64,000 bases of DNA. Source: Microbacterium esteraromaticum (GTDB lineage: Bacteria; Actinomycetota; Actinomycetes; Actinomycetales; Microbacteriaceae). Below the pieces are notes generated by a model, which was not told where the DNA came from, did not search any database, and saw only the letters and a program-made list of their open reading frames with translations. The stretch lies in the NCBI RefSeq assembly GCF_028747645.1, contig NZ_CP118100.1:1798001-1862000 (forward strand). The letters are read 5' to 3'. A program made the position numbers and the translations under genes. Of this stretch, positions 9,044-17,037 are shown in pieces. The stretch's first letter is position 1. Each line of letters opens with the position of its first letter.

Positions 9044-11596
9044 GTGCCTGGAGAAAACCTCACTCGTAGCGAGGCGCAGGAGCGCCGTTCCGTCATCGAC
9101 ACGCAGTCTTACGAGGTCTCGCTCGACCTCACGAAGGGCGCCGAGGTGTTCGGCTCCCGCAGCGTCGTGCGCTTCACCGCGACCCCCGGAAGCTACACCT
9201 TCATCGACCTGATCGCGAAGGACGTGCGCGAGATCACGCTCAACGGCGAGCAGATCGACCCCGGCCAGGCCTTCGCCGACTCGCGCATCGCCCTCGGCGA
9301 CCTGCAGGCCGAGAACGTGCTGATCGTCGACGCCGACTGCCTCTACACCAACACCGGTGAGGGTCTGCACCGCTTCGTCGACCCGGTCGACGGCGAGGTC
9401 TACCTGTACTCGCAGTTCGAGGTGCCCGACTCACGCCGCGTCTTCGCCGTGTTCGAGCAGCCCGACCTCAAGGCGACGTTCCAGTTCACCGTCACCGCGC
9501 CGTCGGCGTGGAAGGTCGTGTCGAACTCGCCCACCCCCGAGCCGATCGTGCATGACGACCCGGCGACCGCGACGTGGGGCTTCGAGCCGACGCCGCGCAT
9601 CTCGTCGTACATCACCGCGCTGGTCGCGGGCCCCTACGAGTCCACGTTCTCCGAGCTGACCAGCTCGTCGGGCAAGGTCATCCCGCTCGGCGTATACGGC
9701 CGCAAGAGCCTGTGGGAGCACCTCGACGCCGACTACATCTTCGAAAAGACCCGCCAGGGCTTCGCCTACTTCGAAGAGAAGTTCGGCGTCGCCTACCCGT
9801 TCGAGAAGTACGACCAGCTGTTCGTACCGGAGTTCAACGCCGGTGCGATGGAGAACGCCGGCGCCGTCACCTTCACCGAGACCTACGTCTTCCGCAGCAA
9901 GGTGACCGACGCCGTCAAGGAGCGTCGCGTCGTGACGATCCTGCACGAACTGGCACACATGTGGTTCGGTGACCTGGTCACGATGAAGTGGTGGAACGAC
10001 CTCTGGCTGAACGAGTCGTTCGCCGAGTGGGCGTCGACCATCGCCACGGCCGAGGCCACCGAGTGGACTGAGGCGTGGACCACCTTCAACGCCATGGAGA
10101 AGACCTGGGCCTACCGTCAGGACCAGCTGCCCTCCACGCACCCGATCGTCGCCGAGATCAATGATCTGCAGGACGTGCAGGTCAACTTCGACGGCATCAC
10201 CTACGCCAAAGGCGGCTCCGTACTCAAGCAGCTCACCGCCTGGGTGGGCATCGAGGCGTTCTTCGCCGGTGTGTCGCAGTACTTCCAGAAGCACTCCTGG
10301 GGCAACACCGAGCTCAGCGACCTGCTCGTCGAACTCGAGCAGACCAGCGGCCGCGAGCTGACCGGCTGGGCCGAGAAGTGGCTCGAGACCGCCGGTGTGA
10401 ACACGCTCAGCCCGGTCATCGCCGAGGACGCCTCGGGCACGATCACGCGCTTCGCCGTCACCCAGACGGCACCGGCCGACTACCCGACGATCCGACCGCA
10501 CCGCCTCGGCATCGGCTTCTACGACCTCGACGGCGGCGCGCTCGTGCGCAGCCACTACGTCGAGGTCGACATCGACGGTGACCGCACCGAGATCCCCGAG
10601 CTGCAGGGACTCAAGCGCCCGGCGATGGTGCTGCTGAACGACAAGGACCTCGCCTACGCGAAGATCCGCCTCGACGAGCAGTCGCTGGCCACGGCGATCG
10701 AGCACCTCGCCGACATCAGCGACCCGCTCGCGCGCTCGCTCGTGTGGGGCGCCGCCTGGGATCAGACCCGCGACGCCGAGACCGCGGCACGCGACTACAT
10801 CGACCTCGTGCTGGGCAACATCGGCCGCGAGAGCGAGTCGACCACGGTGCGCACCACGCTCGCCCAGTTGCAGCTCGCCGCTGGATCGTACGTCGACCCG
10901 GCCACGCGTTCGGCGGCCCGTGAGAAGGTGGCCGACGGACTGTGGGCGCTTGCTCAGCAGGCAGAGTCCGGCAGCGACAGCCAGCTGCAGCTGGTGATGG
11001 CCTTCGCGAACTCCGCCACCACTGCCGAGCACGCTGGCATCATCGGACGCCTGCGCTCGGGTGAGGACACCCTGCCGGGGCTCGACGTCGACGCAGACCT
11101 CTCATGGCAGCTGCTCATCGGTCTGGCCGCGGCGGGCGCCACCGACGCCACGACGATCGATGCGGCCCTCGCCGCCGACAACACGTCCAAGGGCGCCGAA
11201 CTCGCCGCACAGGCTCGCGCGACCCTGCCGACGACGGCAGACAAGAAGGCCGCCTGGGCGTCGCTGATCGACAACGCCGACCAGCCCAACACGATCGTGC
11301 GCTCCACGGCATTCGGCTTCGTGCACCCCTCGGGTGTCGACGTGCTCGGCGATTTCATCCAGCCGTACTTCGACATGCTGCTGCCGATCTGGGAGGGCCG
11401 CACCTACCAGATCGCCGATTACCTGGTCGTGGGTCTGTACCCGCGCTCGCTCGCCAGTGTCGAGCTGCGTGACGCCACGCGCGCTTGGTTGTCCGACAAC
11501 CAGGACGCCGCGCCCGCGCTGCGTCGACTGGTGCACGAGAACCTCGCCGACGTCGAGCGTGCTCTCGCCGCGCAGAAGCGCGACGCCGACAGCTGA
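9044..11596 (+). CDS. pepN: Aminopeptidase N (M1 zinc metallopeptidase)
   Basis: An 850-residue M1 peptidase that removes N-terminal residues from peptides. The exopeptidase motif GAMENAG starts at residue 267. The zinc motif HELAH is at residues 301-305, with the third ligand in NESFAEW shortly after. The C-terminal 400 residues match the helical ERAP1-like domain of actinobacterial PepN. The GTG at 9044 is chosen because GGGAG lies about 10 nt upstream and the family N-terminus begins here. A TAGGCT box at 8967-8972 could start a leader of about 65 nt. The gene ends at a strong hairpin. Confidence 0.95.
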   Translation: MPGENLTRSEAQERRSVIDTQSYEVSLDLTKGAEVFGSRSVVRFTATPGSYTFIDLIAKDVREITLNGEQIDPGQAFADSRIALGDLQAENVLIVDADCLYTNTGEGLHRFVDPVDGEVYLYSQFEVPDSRRVFAVFEQPDLKATFQFTVTAPSAWKVVSNSPTPEPIVHDDPATATWGFEPTPRISSYITALVAGPYESTFSELTSSSGKVIPLGVYGRKSLWEHLDADYIFEKTRQGFAYFEEKFGVAYPFEKYDQLFVPEFNAGAMENAGAVTFTETYVFRSKVTDAVKERRVVTILHELAHMWFGDLVTMKWWNDLWLNESFAEWASTIATAEATEWTEAWTTFNAMEKTWAYRQDQLPSTHPIVAEINDLQDVQVNFDGITYAKGGSVLKQLTAWVGIEAFFAGVSQYFQKHSWGNTELSDLLVELEQTSGRELTGWAEKWLETAGVNTLSPVIAEDASGTITRFAVTQTAPADYPTIRPHRLGIGFYDLDGGALVRSHYVEVDIDGDRTEIPELQGLKRPAMVLLNDKDLAYAKIRLDEQSLATAIEHLADISDPLARSLVWGAAWDQTRDAETAARDYIDLVLGNIGRESESTTVRTTLAQLQLAAGSYVDPATRSAAREKVADGLWALAQQAESGSDSQLQLVMAFANSATTAEHAGIIGRLRSGEDTLPGLDVDADLSWQLLIGLAAAGATDATTIDAALAADNTSKGAELAAQARATLPTTADKKAAWASLIDNADQPNTIVRSTAFGFVHPSGVDVLGDFIQPYFDMLLPIWEGRTYQIADYLVVGLYPRSLASVELRDATRAWLSDNQDAAPALRRLVHENLADVERALAAQKRDADS

Positions 11597-11605
11597 CATC
11601 GACTC

Positions 11606-11648
11606 TGAGGGGCTCTTTCCGCGTCCAGCGCGCGGAAAGAGCCCCTCA
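11606..11648. terminator. 18-bp perfect hairpin after pepN
   Basis: Bases 11606-11623 pair perfectly with 11631-11648 around a 7-nt loop. No T tract follows on the plus strand; instead the -10 box of the next gene starts at 11650, so terminator and promoter are back to back. Confidence 0.75.
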
Positions 11649-11662
11649 CTAGACTCAGGGAC

Positions 11663-12745
11663 ATGCTGCCCTTCCCCTTCACGACGGACCCCGAGGCGCC
11701 CGTCGACCTGGGCTTCTGGAACGATCTGTGGGAGTCGTCCGTTGCCGCGCTGAGCACGATCGGCGGAAAGCTCGCGCAGATCGCGATCATCATCGCCATC
11801 TGCGTCGCGTTGTCGTTCGTGCTGCGCCTGGTGATCAGACGCATCGTTCATCGGATCGTCAGCAACGCCAAGTCAAAAGCCGACGTCGCCGACACCGTGG
11901 CGCTGGAACGCTCACCGCTGGCAGATATGCGTCTGGTGCAGCGCACCCGCACCCTCGGCACGATCCTGCAGAACATGGTCAACGTGATTCTGGTGATCGT
12001 CGCCCTGATCCTGATCGTCAGGGCCATCGATCAGGACATCCTCGGTTCGCTGACGCTGATCACGGCCGCTATCGGTGCCGGTCTCGGCTTCGGCGCCCAG
12101 AACATCGTCAAGGATGTCCTCAACGGCATGTTCATCGTCGCCGAGGATCAGATCGGCATCGGCGACGTCGTCGATCTCGGCCTGGCCTCGGGCGTCGTCG
12201 AGTACGTCAGCGTGCGCATCACCCAGGTGCGCGACGTCAATGGCACGCTCTGGTACGTGCGCAACGGCGAGGTCACCCGCATCGGCAACATGTCGCAGGG
12301 CTGGGCACGCGCGATCGTCGACCTGGGTGTCTCCGCCGATGCCGATCTCGATCAGGTCGAGCAGACACTGCTGCACACCGCCGAAGAGCTCGCGAAGGAC
12401 CCGAAGTGGCGCACCCGCGTGATCGAGGCGCCCGAGGTCTGGGGGCTGGAGTCGATCGACGGGGACGCACTGGTGGTGCGCGTCGTGCTGAAAACCAGGG
12501 CCAACGCCCGCGACGACGTCTCGCAGGAACTCCGCCGACGGTTGCGCACCGCGCTACTGGCGCAGGAGGTCGCTGTACCGAGCATGGCCGCGGTCACCGT
12601 CACGGGGCCCGACAGTGCCCGCCGCGTGCGGGGAGCGAACCCGCCGATGACACGCCCCAACGCCATCACCGGCGTACCGCCGGTCGCCGAACGCGGCATC
12701 TGGCGTCGCAAGAAGTCCACTCCGCAGGAAGGCGAAACGCAATGA
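11663..12745 (+). CDS. Small-conductance mechanosensitive channel (MscS family)
   Basis: A 360-residue membrane protein. Hydrophobic segments around residues 30-55, 95-120 and 125-150 lead into the MscS pore/beta-domain signature GAGLGFGAQNIVKD and GDVVDLG. The C-terminal vestibule domain follows and ends in a basic tail. Such channels release solutes on hypo-osmotic shock. The ATG at 11663 follows TAGACT (11650-11655) by 7 nt, consistent with leaderless transcription. Its stop overlaps the start of the globin gene by 4 nt, making the two translationally coupled. Confidence 0.92.
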   Translation: MLPFPFTTDPEAPVDLGFWNDLWESSVAALSTIGGKLAQIAIIIAICVALSFVLRLVIRRIVHRIVSNAKSKADVADTVALERSPLADMRLVQRTRTLGTILQNMVNVILVIVALILIVRAIDQDILGSLTLITAAIGAGLGFGAQNIVKDVLNGMFIVAEDQIGIGDVVDLGLASGVVEYVSVRITQVRDVNGTLWYVRNGEVTRIGNMSQGWARAIVDLGVSADADLDQVEQTLLHTAEELAKDPKWRTRVIEAPEVWGLESIDGDALVVRVVLKTRANARDDVSQELRRRLRTALLAQEVAVPSMAAVTVTGPDSARRVRGANPPMTRPNAITGVPPVAERGIWRRKKSTPQEGETQ

Positions 12746-13188
12746 CGTTCTACGACGAAGTCGGCGGCCACGACACGTTCCGACGCATCGTCGATGTGTT
12801 CTACCGCGAGATCGCTCTCGATCCGGTAGTCAAACCGATGTACCCCGAAGAGGACCTCGGCCCCGCCGCCGAACGACTCACGATGTTCCTGGAGCAGTAC
12901 TGGGGTGGGCCGACGACGTACGGCGAGCGACGCGGGCATCCTCGGTTGCGGATGCGGCACGCTGCGTTCCACGTCGACCCGAATGCCCGTGATCGATGGC
13001 TCGCACATATGCGCACGGCTCTGGACGAGGTGAAGTTGTCGCCTCTACACGAAGCGACGCTGTGGGACTACCTGGAGCGGGCGGCGTATGCCATGGTGAA
13101 CACGTTCGAGCCGTCCGGCATCGGACGCGGCCCGGCGGGCCGGACCACGCTTGAGCACCGCATCCCCACGGAGTCGACGGAGACCTGA
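12742..13188 (+). CDS. glbO: Group II truncated haemoglobin (trHbO)
   Basis: A 148-residue globin closely matching the trHbO pattern: FLEQYWGGP, GHPRLRMRHA and W at position G8. The proximal haem ligand is His73, with Tyr21 (B10), Tyr34 (CD1) and Trp86 (G8) lining the distal pocket as in mycobacterial HbO. The family binds oxygen, NO and peroxides and is linked to protection or oxygen delivery to the respiratory chain. The ATG overlaps the mscS stop (ATGA) and the next gene starts 2 nt after its stop, so it is the middle gene of an operon. Confidence 0.95.
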   Translation: MTFYDEVGGHDTFRRIVDVFYREIALDPVVKPMYPEEDLGPAAERLTMFLEQYWGGPTTYGERRGHPRLRMRHAAFHVDPNARDRWLAHMRTALDEVKLSPLHEATLWDYLERAAYAMVNTFEPSGIGRGPAGRTTLEHRIPTESTET

Positions 13189-13190
13189 AG

Positions 13191-14852
13191 ATGACTGCAG
13201 CCAGTTCCCCAGCCACCGATGTACTCGTGATCGGATGGGGGCTGGCAGGCCTCACCGCGGCCAGCGAGGCGATCGCCGCGGGCAGACGCGTGACGATCAT
13301 CGATCAGGAGGCGCGCGGCGACCTGGGTGGGCAGGCCTGGTGGTCGTTCGGTGGGCTGTTCCTGGTCGACTCACCCGAGCAGCGTCGCATGGGCATCAAG
13401 GATTCCCTGGATCTGGCACGGCAGGACTGGTTCGGCAACGCCGGGTTCGACCGCCCCGAGGACGCATGGCCGCGGCGCTGGGCAGAGGCCTATCTGCAGT
13501 TCGCCGCGGGCGAGAAACGCAGCTGGTTGCGCGAGCGCGGAGTGGGGTTCTTCCCCGTGGTCGGCTGGGCCGAACGCGGCGGGAGCGGAGCGATCGGTCC
13601 CGGCAACTCCGTGCCGCGGTTCCACATCACGTGGGGAACCGGCCCCGGCATCGTCGCGCCCTTCGCGGCGGCTGTCGAAGCGGGCGAGGCTGCTGGAAGG
13701 GTGACGGTTCTCCCCCGCCACCGCGTCACCGAGTTGCTCGTCGACGACGGCGCGATCGTCGGCGCACGCGGGGCAGTGCTCGCGCCGAGCGACACCCCGC
13801 GCGGGGTCGCATCGTCGCGCGAGCCGGTGGGTGAGTTCGTGATCCGAGCGGATGCCACCATCGTGGCATCCGGTGGTATCGGCGGCGATCACGATCTGGT
13901 GCGCGCCGCGTGGCCCGCGCGTCTGGGCACGCCGCCCGCCCACATGCTCACCGGGGTGCCGGCGTACGTCGACGGCTCGATGCACGCGGTATCGTCCGCG
14001 GCGGGCGCACGGCTGATCAATGGTGACCGGATGTGGCACTACGTCGAGGGGATCGAGAACTGGGATCCGGTGTGGCCGGACCATGGCATCCGCATCCTGC
14101 CCGGTCCGTCCTCGCTGTGGCTCGATGCCACCGGCCGCAGACTGCCCGTCCCGCTGTACCCGGGCTTCGACACGCTGGGCACGCTCGCGCACCTGCGCAC
14201 GACCGGGCACGACCACTCCTGGTTCGTCACGTCGTTGAAGGTGATCGAGAAGGAGTTCGCGCTCTCGGGCAGTGAACAGAACCCCGACCTCACCGGCCGG
14301 GATCTGAAGCTGCTGGTGAAGTCCCGGCTGGCGAAGGGGCCCACCGGCCCGGTGCGGGCGTTCCTCGACGAGGGCGCCGATTTCATCGTCGAGGACGACC
14401 TCGAGGCGTTGCTCGCTCGCATGCGATCAGCGCCCGGTGGCGACGTCCTCGATGTGGATCGTGCGCGCGACGAGGTCACGGCACGTGACCGCGAGATCGA
14501 CAACGACTTCACCAAAGACGCGCAGATCGCCATGCTGCGCTCCATGCGCGGATATCGCGGCGACCGGCTGATCCGCACCGCGGCACCGCACCGTCTGCAA
14601 GATCCCGCGGCCGGGCCGATGGTCGCCGTGCGCCTGCATGTGCTGACCCGTAAATCGCTCGGCGGGATCGAGACCGACCTGGAGGGACGCGCCCTCGGCG
14701 CCGATGGCGTGCCGGTCCCCGGCCTGTACGCGGCGGGCGAGGCCGCCGGTTTCGGTGGCGGAGGCGTGCACGGCTATCGCGCGCTGGAAGGAACGTTCCT
14801 GGGCGGATGCTTGTTCTCGGGTCGGCAGGCGGGGCGTGCGGCCTCGCGTTAG
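13191..14852 (+). CDS. FAD-binding dehydrogenase (fumarate reductase/ketosteroid dehydrogenase-like flavoprotein)
   Basis: A 553-residue flavoprotein. An N-terminal Rossmann motif (VLVIGWGLAGLTAA) binds the ADP part of FAD and GGQAWWSFGG follows. The C-terminal AAGEAAGFGGGGVHGYR segment closes the FAD site as in the FAD_binding_2 superfamily. Members oxidise or reduce carbon-carbon double bonds; the substrate here is unknown. It starts 2 nt after glbO, so it is co-transcribed with a haemoglobin and a mechanosensitive channel. Its TAG stop overlaps the TAA stop of the convergent gene (TTAG). Confidence 0.88.
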   Translation: MTAASSPATDVLVIGWGLAGLTAASEAIAAGRRVTIIDQEARGDLGGQAWWSFGGLFLVDSPEQRRMGIKDSLDLARQDWFGNAGFDRPEDAWPRRWAEAYLQFAAGEKRSWLRERGVGFFPVVGWAERGGSGAIGPGNSVPRFHITWGTGPGIVAPFAAAVEAGEAAGRVTVLPRHRVTELLVDDGAIVGARGAVLAPSDTPRGVASSREPVGEFVIRADATIVASGGIGGDHDLVRAAWPARLGTPPAHMLTGVPAYVDGSMHAVSSAAGARLINGDRMWHYVEGIENWDPVWPDHGIRILPGPSSLWLDATGRRLPVPLYPGFDTLGTLAHLRTTGHDHSWFVTSLKVIEKEFALSGSEQNPDLTGRDLKLLVKSRLAKGPTGPVRAFLDEGADFIVEDDLEALLARMRSAPGGDVLDVDRARDEVTARDREIDNDFTKDAQIAMLRSMRGYRGDRLIRTAAPHRLQDPAAGPMVAVRLHVLTRKSLGGIETDLEGRALGADGVPVPGLYAAGEAAGFGGGGVHGYRALEGTFLGGCLFSGRQAGRAASR

Positions 14853-15550
14853 GCGCCCACCGCAGTACCGGTCCCCCGGACAGCGGTCAGGCCCGTCACG
14901 GCCGGCCCGCGGCTGAGAATGTGCCCGCGCGCGAAGGCGAGGCGTGTCCAGCGGCCCGAGCGCGTGATGCGCACCTGCTCACCGACCGGTGTGACTGCCG
15001 TGCCCGTGCGGTCGGAGGCGATGAACCCGAACGCGTGGGCGGCGAAGGCCACCCCACGCGGCAGGCCCAGGAGGTCCTCATCGGGCTCTCCCCATACCCG
15101 CGAACGCAGCGCGCGCACGGCGTCCTCCCCGGCGCCCGGTGTGGTGCCGCGAGCGACGGCCGAAATGCCCCACTGCGCACGGTCGCCGATGATGCGGTCG
15201 GACAGCTCTCCGATCAGCTCCCAGCCGTCGCGCGGGGGTGAGACGCCCGCCCAAGCCGGCGCCCTGCCGGTCTCGGGCAATGCGAGCTCGGCGGGCGACG
15301 CTCCCGGTGAGAGTTCGTCGACGACGATGTCGCAGCGCAGCTCGGGGTCGGCGCGCACAATGCGCATCGCCAGAACCGTCGGCGTCTGATCGAGGAATCC
15401 CTGCGGTGCCAGCGCGGCGGCCGTCACCACGAGGATGCCGTCGGCGGCCTGAAGGCGCACTCCTTCCGCGGATGCCGTGGCGGCGCGCCCGGCGAAGGTC
15501 AGCACATCACGTGCCGTGTCGGCATCGGAGAGAACGAGAGGTCTGGTCAC
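14849..15550 (-). CDS. Conserved-looking protein of unknown function
   Basis: A 233-residue protein that I do not recognise. It has no signal peptide or membrane segment and no cofactor motif; hydrophobic strands alternate with acidic loops, suggesting a soluble alpha/beta protein. Coding character is good: third positions are GC-rich and the frame is intact across a region with a convincing promoter. The GTG at 15550 is chosen because TAGTTT (15558-15563) lies 7 nt upstream; the adjacent AAGGAG is too close to GTG to act as a ribosome-binding site. It shares a bidirectional promoter with tesB and overlaps the flavoprotein gene by 4 nt at its 3' end. Confidence 0.75.
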   Translation of the reverse strand: MTRPLVLSDADTARDVLTFAGRAATASAEGVRLQAADGILVVTAAALAPQGFLDQTPTVLAMRIVRADPELRCDIVVDELSPGASPAELALPETGRAPAWAGVSPPRDGWELIGELSDRIIGDRAQWGISAVARGTTPGAGEDAVRALRSRVWGEPDEDLLGLPRGVAFAAHAFGFIASDRTGTAVTPVGEQVRITRSGRWTRLAFARGHILSRGPAVTGLTAVRGTGTAVGA

Positions 15551-15568
15551 TCCTTCTAAACTAGTCGG
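15551..15568. promoter_or_regulatory. Symmetric bidirectional promoter with two overlapping -10 elements
   Basis: TAAACT (15557-15562, plus strand) and TAGTTT (15558-15563, read on the minus strand) overlap. The first lies 6 nt before the tesB ATG and the second 7 nt before the GTG of the divergent gene, so both mRNAs would be leaderless. No clear -35 element was seen on either side. Confidence 0.65.
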
Positions 15569-16441
15569 ATGACCGCCGACGAGCCCGCCCGCAGATCCGT
15601 CGACGCGCTGTTGTCGGTGCTCGACCTGACCTCGTCCGGTGCCCGCACCACGGAAGACATCTTCACCGGCAGCTCGCAGCCGATGCCGACCGGTCGCGTG
15701 TATGGCGGTCAGGTGCTGGCACAATCACTCATCGCGACTGAACGGACGCTCCCCGAGGAGCGCGCGGTCCACTCGATGCACGGCTACTTCCTGCGCCCCG
15801 GCGACGCCACCCAGGGCATCACGTTCTCGGTCGATCGCATTCACGACGGCCGCTCATTCTCGACACGGCGGGCGCAGGCGTTCCAGGGCGGTCTGCCGAT
15901 CTTCTCGATGATCGCCTCGTTCCAGGACGCCGGTCCCGGCATCGAGCACGCCGAGCCCATGCCCACCGGCATCCCGGCACCCGAGTACGTCGAGTCGAGC
16001 GATGCCATCCTCGACGCCGGCGCACTGCTCGGAGTGCGCCCCGTCGACATCCGGCATGTCGAGGGCCCCATCTACCAGCAGGCGGCGCAGGCGCACGTGG
16101 CGCAGCAGGCGGTCTGGGTGCGTATGCGCGCGCCGCTGCCCGATGACCCACGTGTGCACCGGGCAGCGCTCGCCTACCTCAGCGACTTGACGATCCAGGA
16201 GTCGATCCTGCGGCGTCATGGCGTCAGCTGGAATCTGAAGGGGCTGAAGGTCGCGAGCCTCGACCACGCAATGTGGTGGCACCGCCCCGGCCGAGCCGAC
16301 GATTGGCTGCTCTACGTGCAGTCATCCCCCAACGCGCGCGGCGGACGCGGACTCGCCCAGGGACGCATCTACAGCCGTGACGGCGTACTGGTGGCGACGG
16401 TCGCGCAAGAGATCATGGTGCGGGTGCCGCAGGGCGACTGA
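15569..16441 (+). CDS. tesB: Acyl-CoA thioesterase II
   Basis: A 290-residue double-hotdog thioesterase that hydrolyses medium- and long-chain acyl-CoA. Typical TesB segments are GRVYGGQVLAQSL, HSMHGYFLRPGD, GRSFSTRRAQAFQGG and, near the C-terminus, SLDHAMWWHRP with the catalytic Asp region. Length matches the family (about 285-290). The ATG at 15569 lies 6 nt after TAAACT and has no ribosome-binding site, consistent with a leaderless transcript. A second, smaller thioesterase lies just beyond on the opposite strand. Confidence 0.95.
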   Translation: MTADEPARRSVDALLSVLDLTSSGARTTEDIFTGSSQPMPTGRVYGGQVLAQSLIATERTLPEERAVHSMHGYFLRPGDATQGITFSVDRIHDGRSFSTRRAQAFQGGLPIFSMIASFQDAGPGIEHAEPMPTGIPAPEYVESSDAILDAGALLGVRPVDIRHVEGPIYQQAAQAHVAQQAVWVRMRAPLPDDPRVHRAALAYLSDLTIQESILRRHGVSWNLKGLKVASLDHAMWWHRPGRADDWLLYVQSSPNARGGRGLAQGRIYSRDGVLVATVAQEIMVRVPQGD

Positions 16442-16476
16442 GTCGCCGCCGCCAGCACATGTCCGTGCAGGCGGTG

Positions 16477-16944
16477 TCAGCGGTGCTGGTACGCGATGGG
16501 CTCGCCGACGTACGGCTCCCACGCGGCGCGCATCTCGGGACTCAGCCGCACCGGACGGCCGGTGATGGCATCCACGAGCACGATCACCGCAGTCGACCGG
16601 GCGTACAGCACGCGCTCGTCGCTCTCGGCGTGACTGAACACGTCATAGCAGACCTGCAGGCTCGACCCGCCGAGCTTGCCGAACCACATCTCGACATCCA
16701 ACGGACGCCGCTGGTACGGCACCGGCGCGAGATACTCGATCTCCTGCCGGGCGATCAGGGTGAGCACACCCTGATCGACCCCGGTGGAGAGTACGGCCGT
16801 GTCGGGGGCCTGCTCCCCCGGCTCGGGCTGCCAGAAGGCGCGCACGCGCGCCTCTTCGAGCAGCTTGAGCATGGAGGTGTTGTTGACGTGGTTGAACGCG
16901 TCGAGATCTCCCCACCGCAGGTGGATGGGAATGTGCAGGCGCAT
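16477..16944 (-). CDS. YbgC/4-hydroxybenzoyl-CoA thioesterase-like protein
   Basis: A 155-residue single-hotdog protein. The N-terminal WGDLDAFNHVNN is the family signature (W-x-D-x-D-x-x-x-HVNN) with the catalytic Asp, followed by LLEEARVRAFW. Members hydrolyse acyl-CoA thioesters, with the substrate not predictable. The start at 16944 is the first one giving the conserved N-terminus; there is no strong ribosome-binding site or -10 box close by, so it is probably transcribed together with ettA, 93 nt upstream. Confidence 0.9.
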   Translation of the reverse strand: MRLHIPIHLRWGDLDAFNHVNNTSMLKLLEEARVRAFWQPEPGEQAPDTAVLSTGVDQGVLTLIARQEIEYLAPVPYQRRPLDVEMWFGKLGGSSLQVCYDVFSHAESDERVLYARSTAVIVLVDAITGRPVRLSPEMRAAWEPYVGEPIAYQHR

Positions 16945-17037
16945 GGGGTTCGCTTTCTCAGAACGTCAGTCGGCGGCGGGCCCCACGCCCCCGAGGCTCC
17001 GGGGAGCGCGAAGCGATGCCCGGAGTGGGGCGAGGGA

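Noticed and set aside
9431-11032. Long minus-strand frame opposite pepN (and similar long frames opposite ettA, sufD, tkt, pgi and dnaG)
   Set aside because: Low-complexity composition rich in Arg, Asp, Gly and Val, typical of antisense shadows in high-GC coding DNA, with no recognisable domain.
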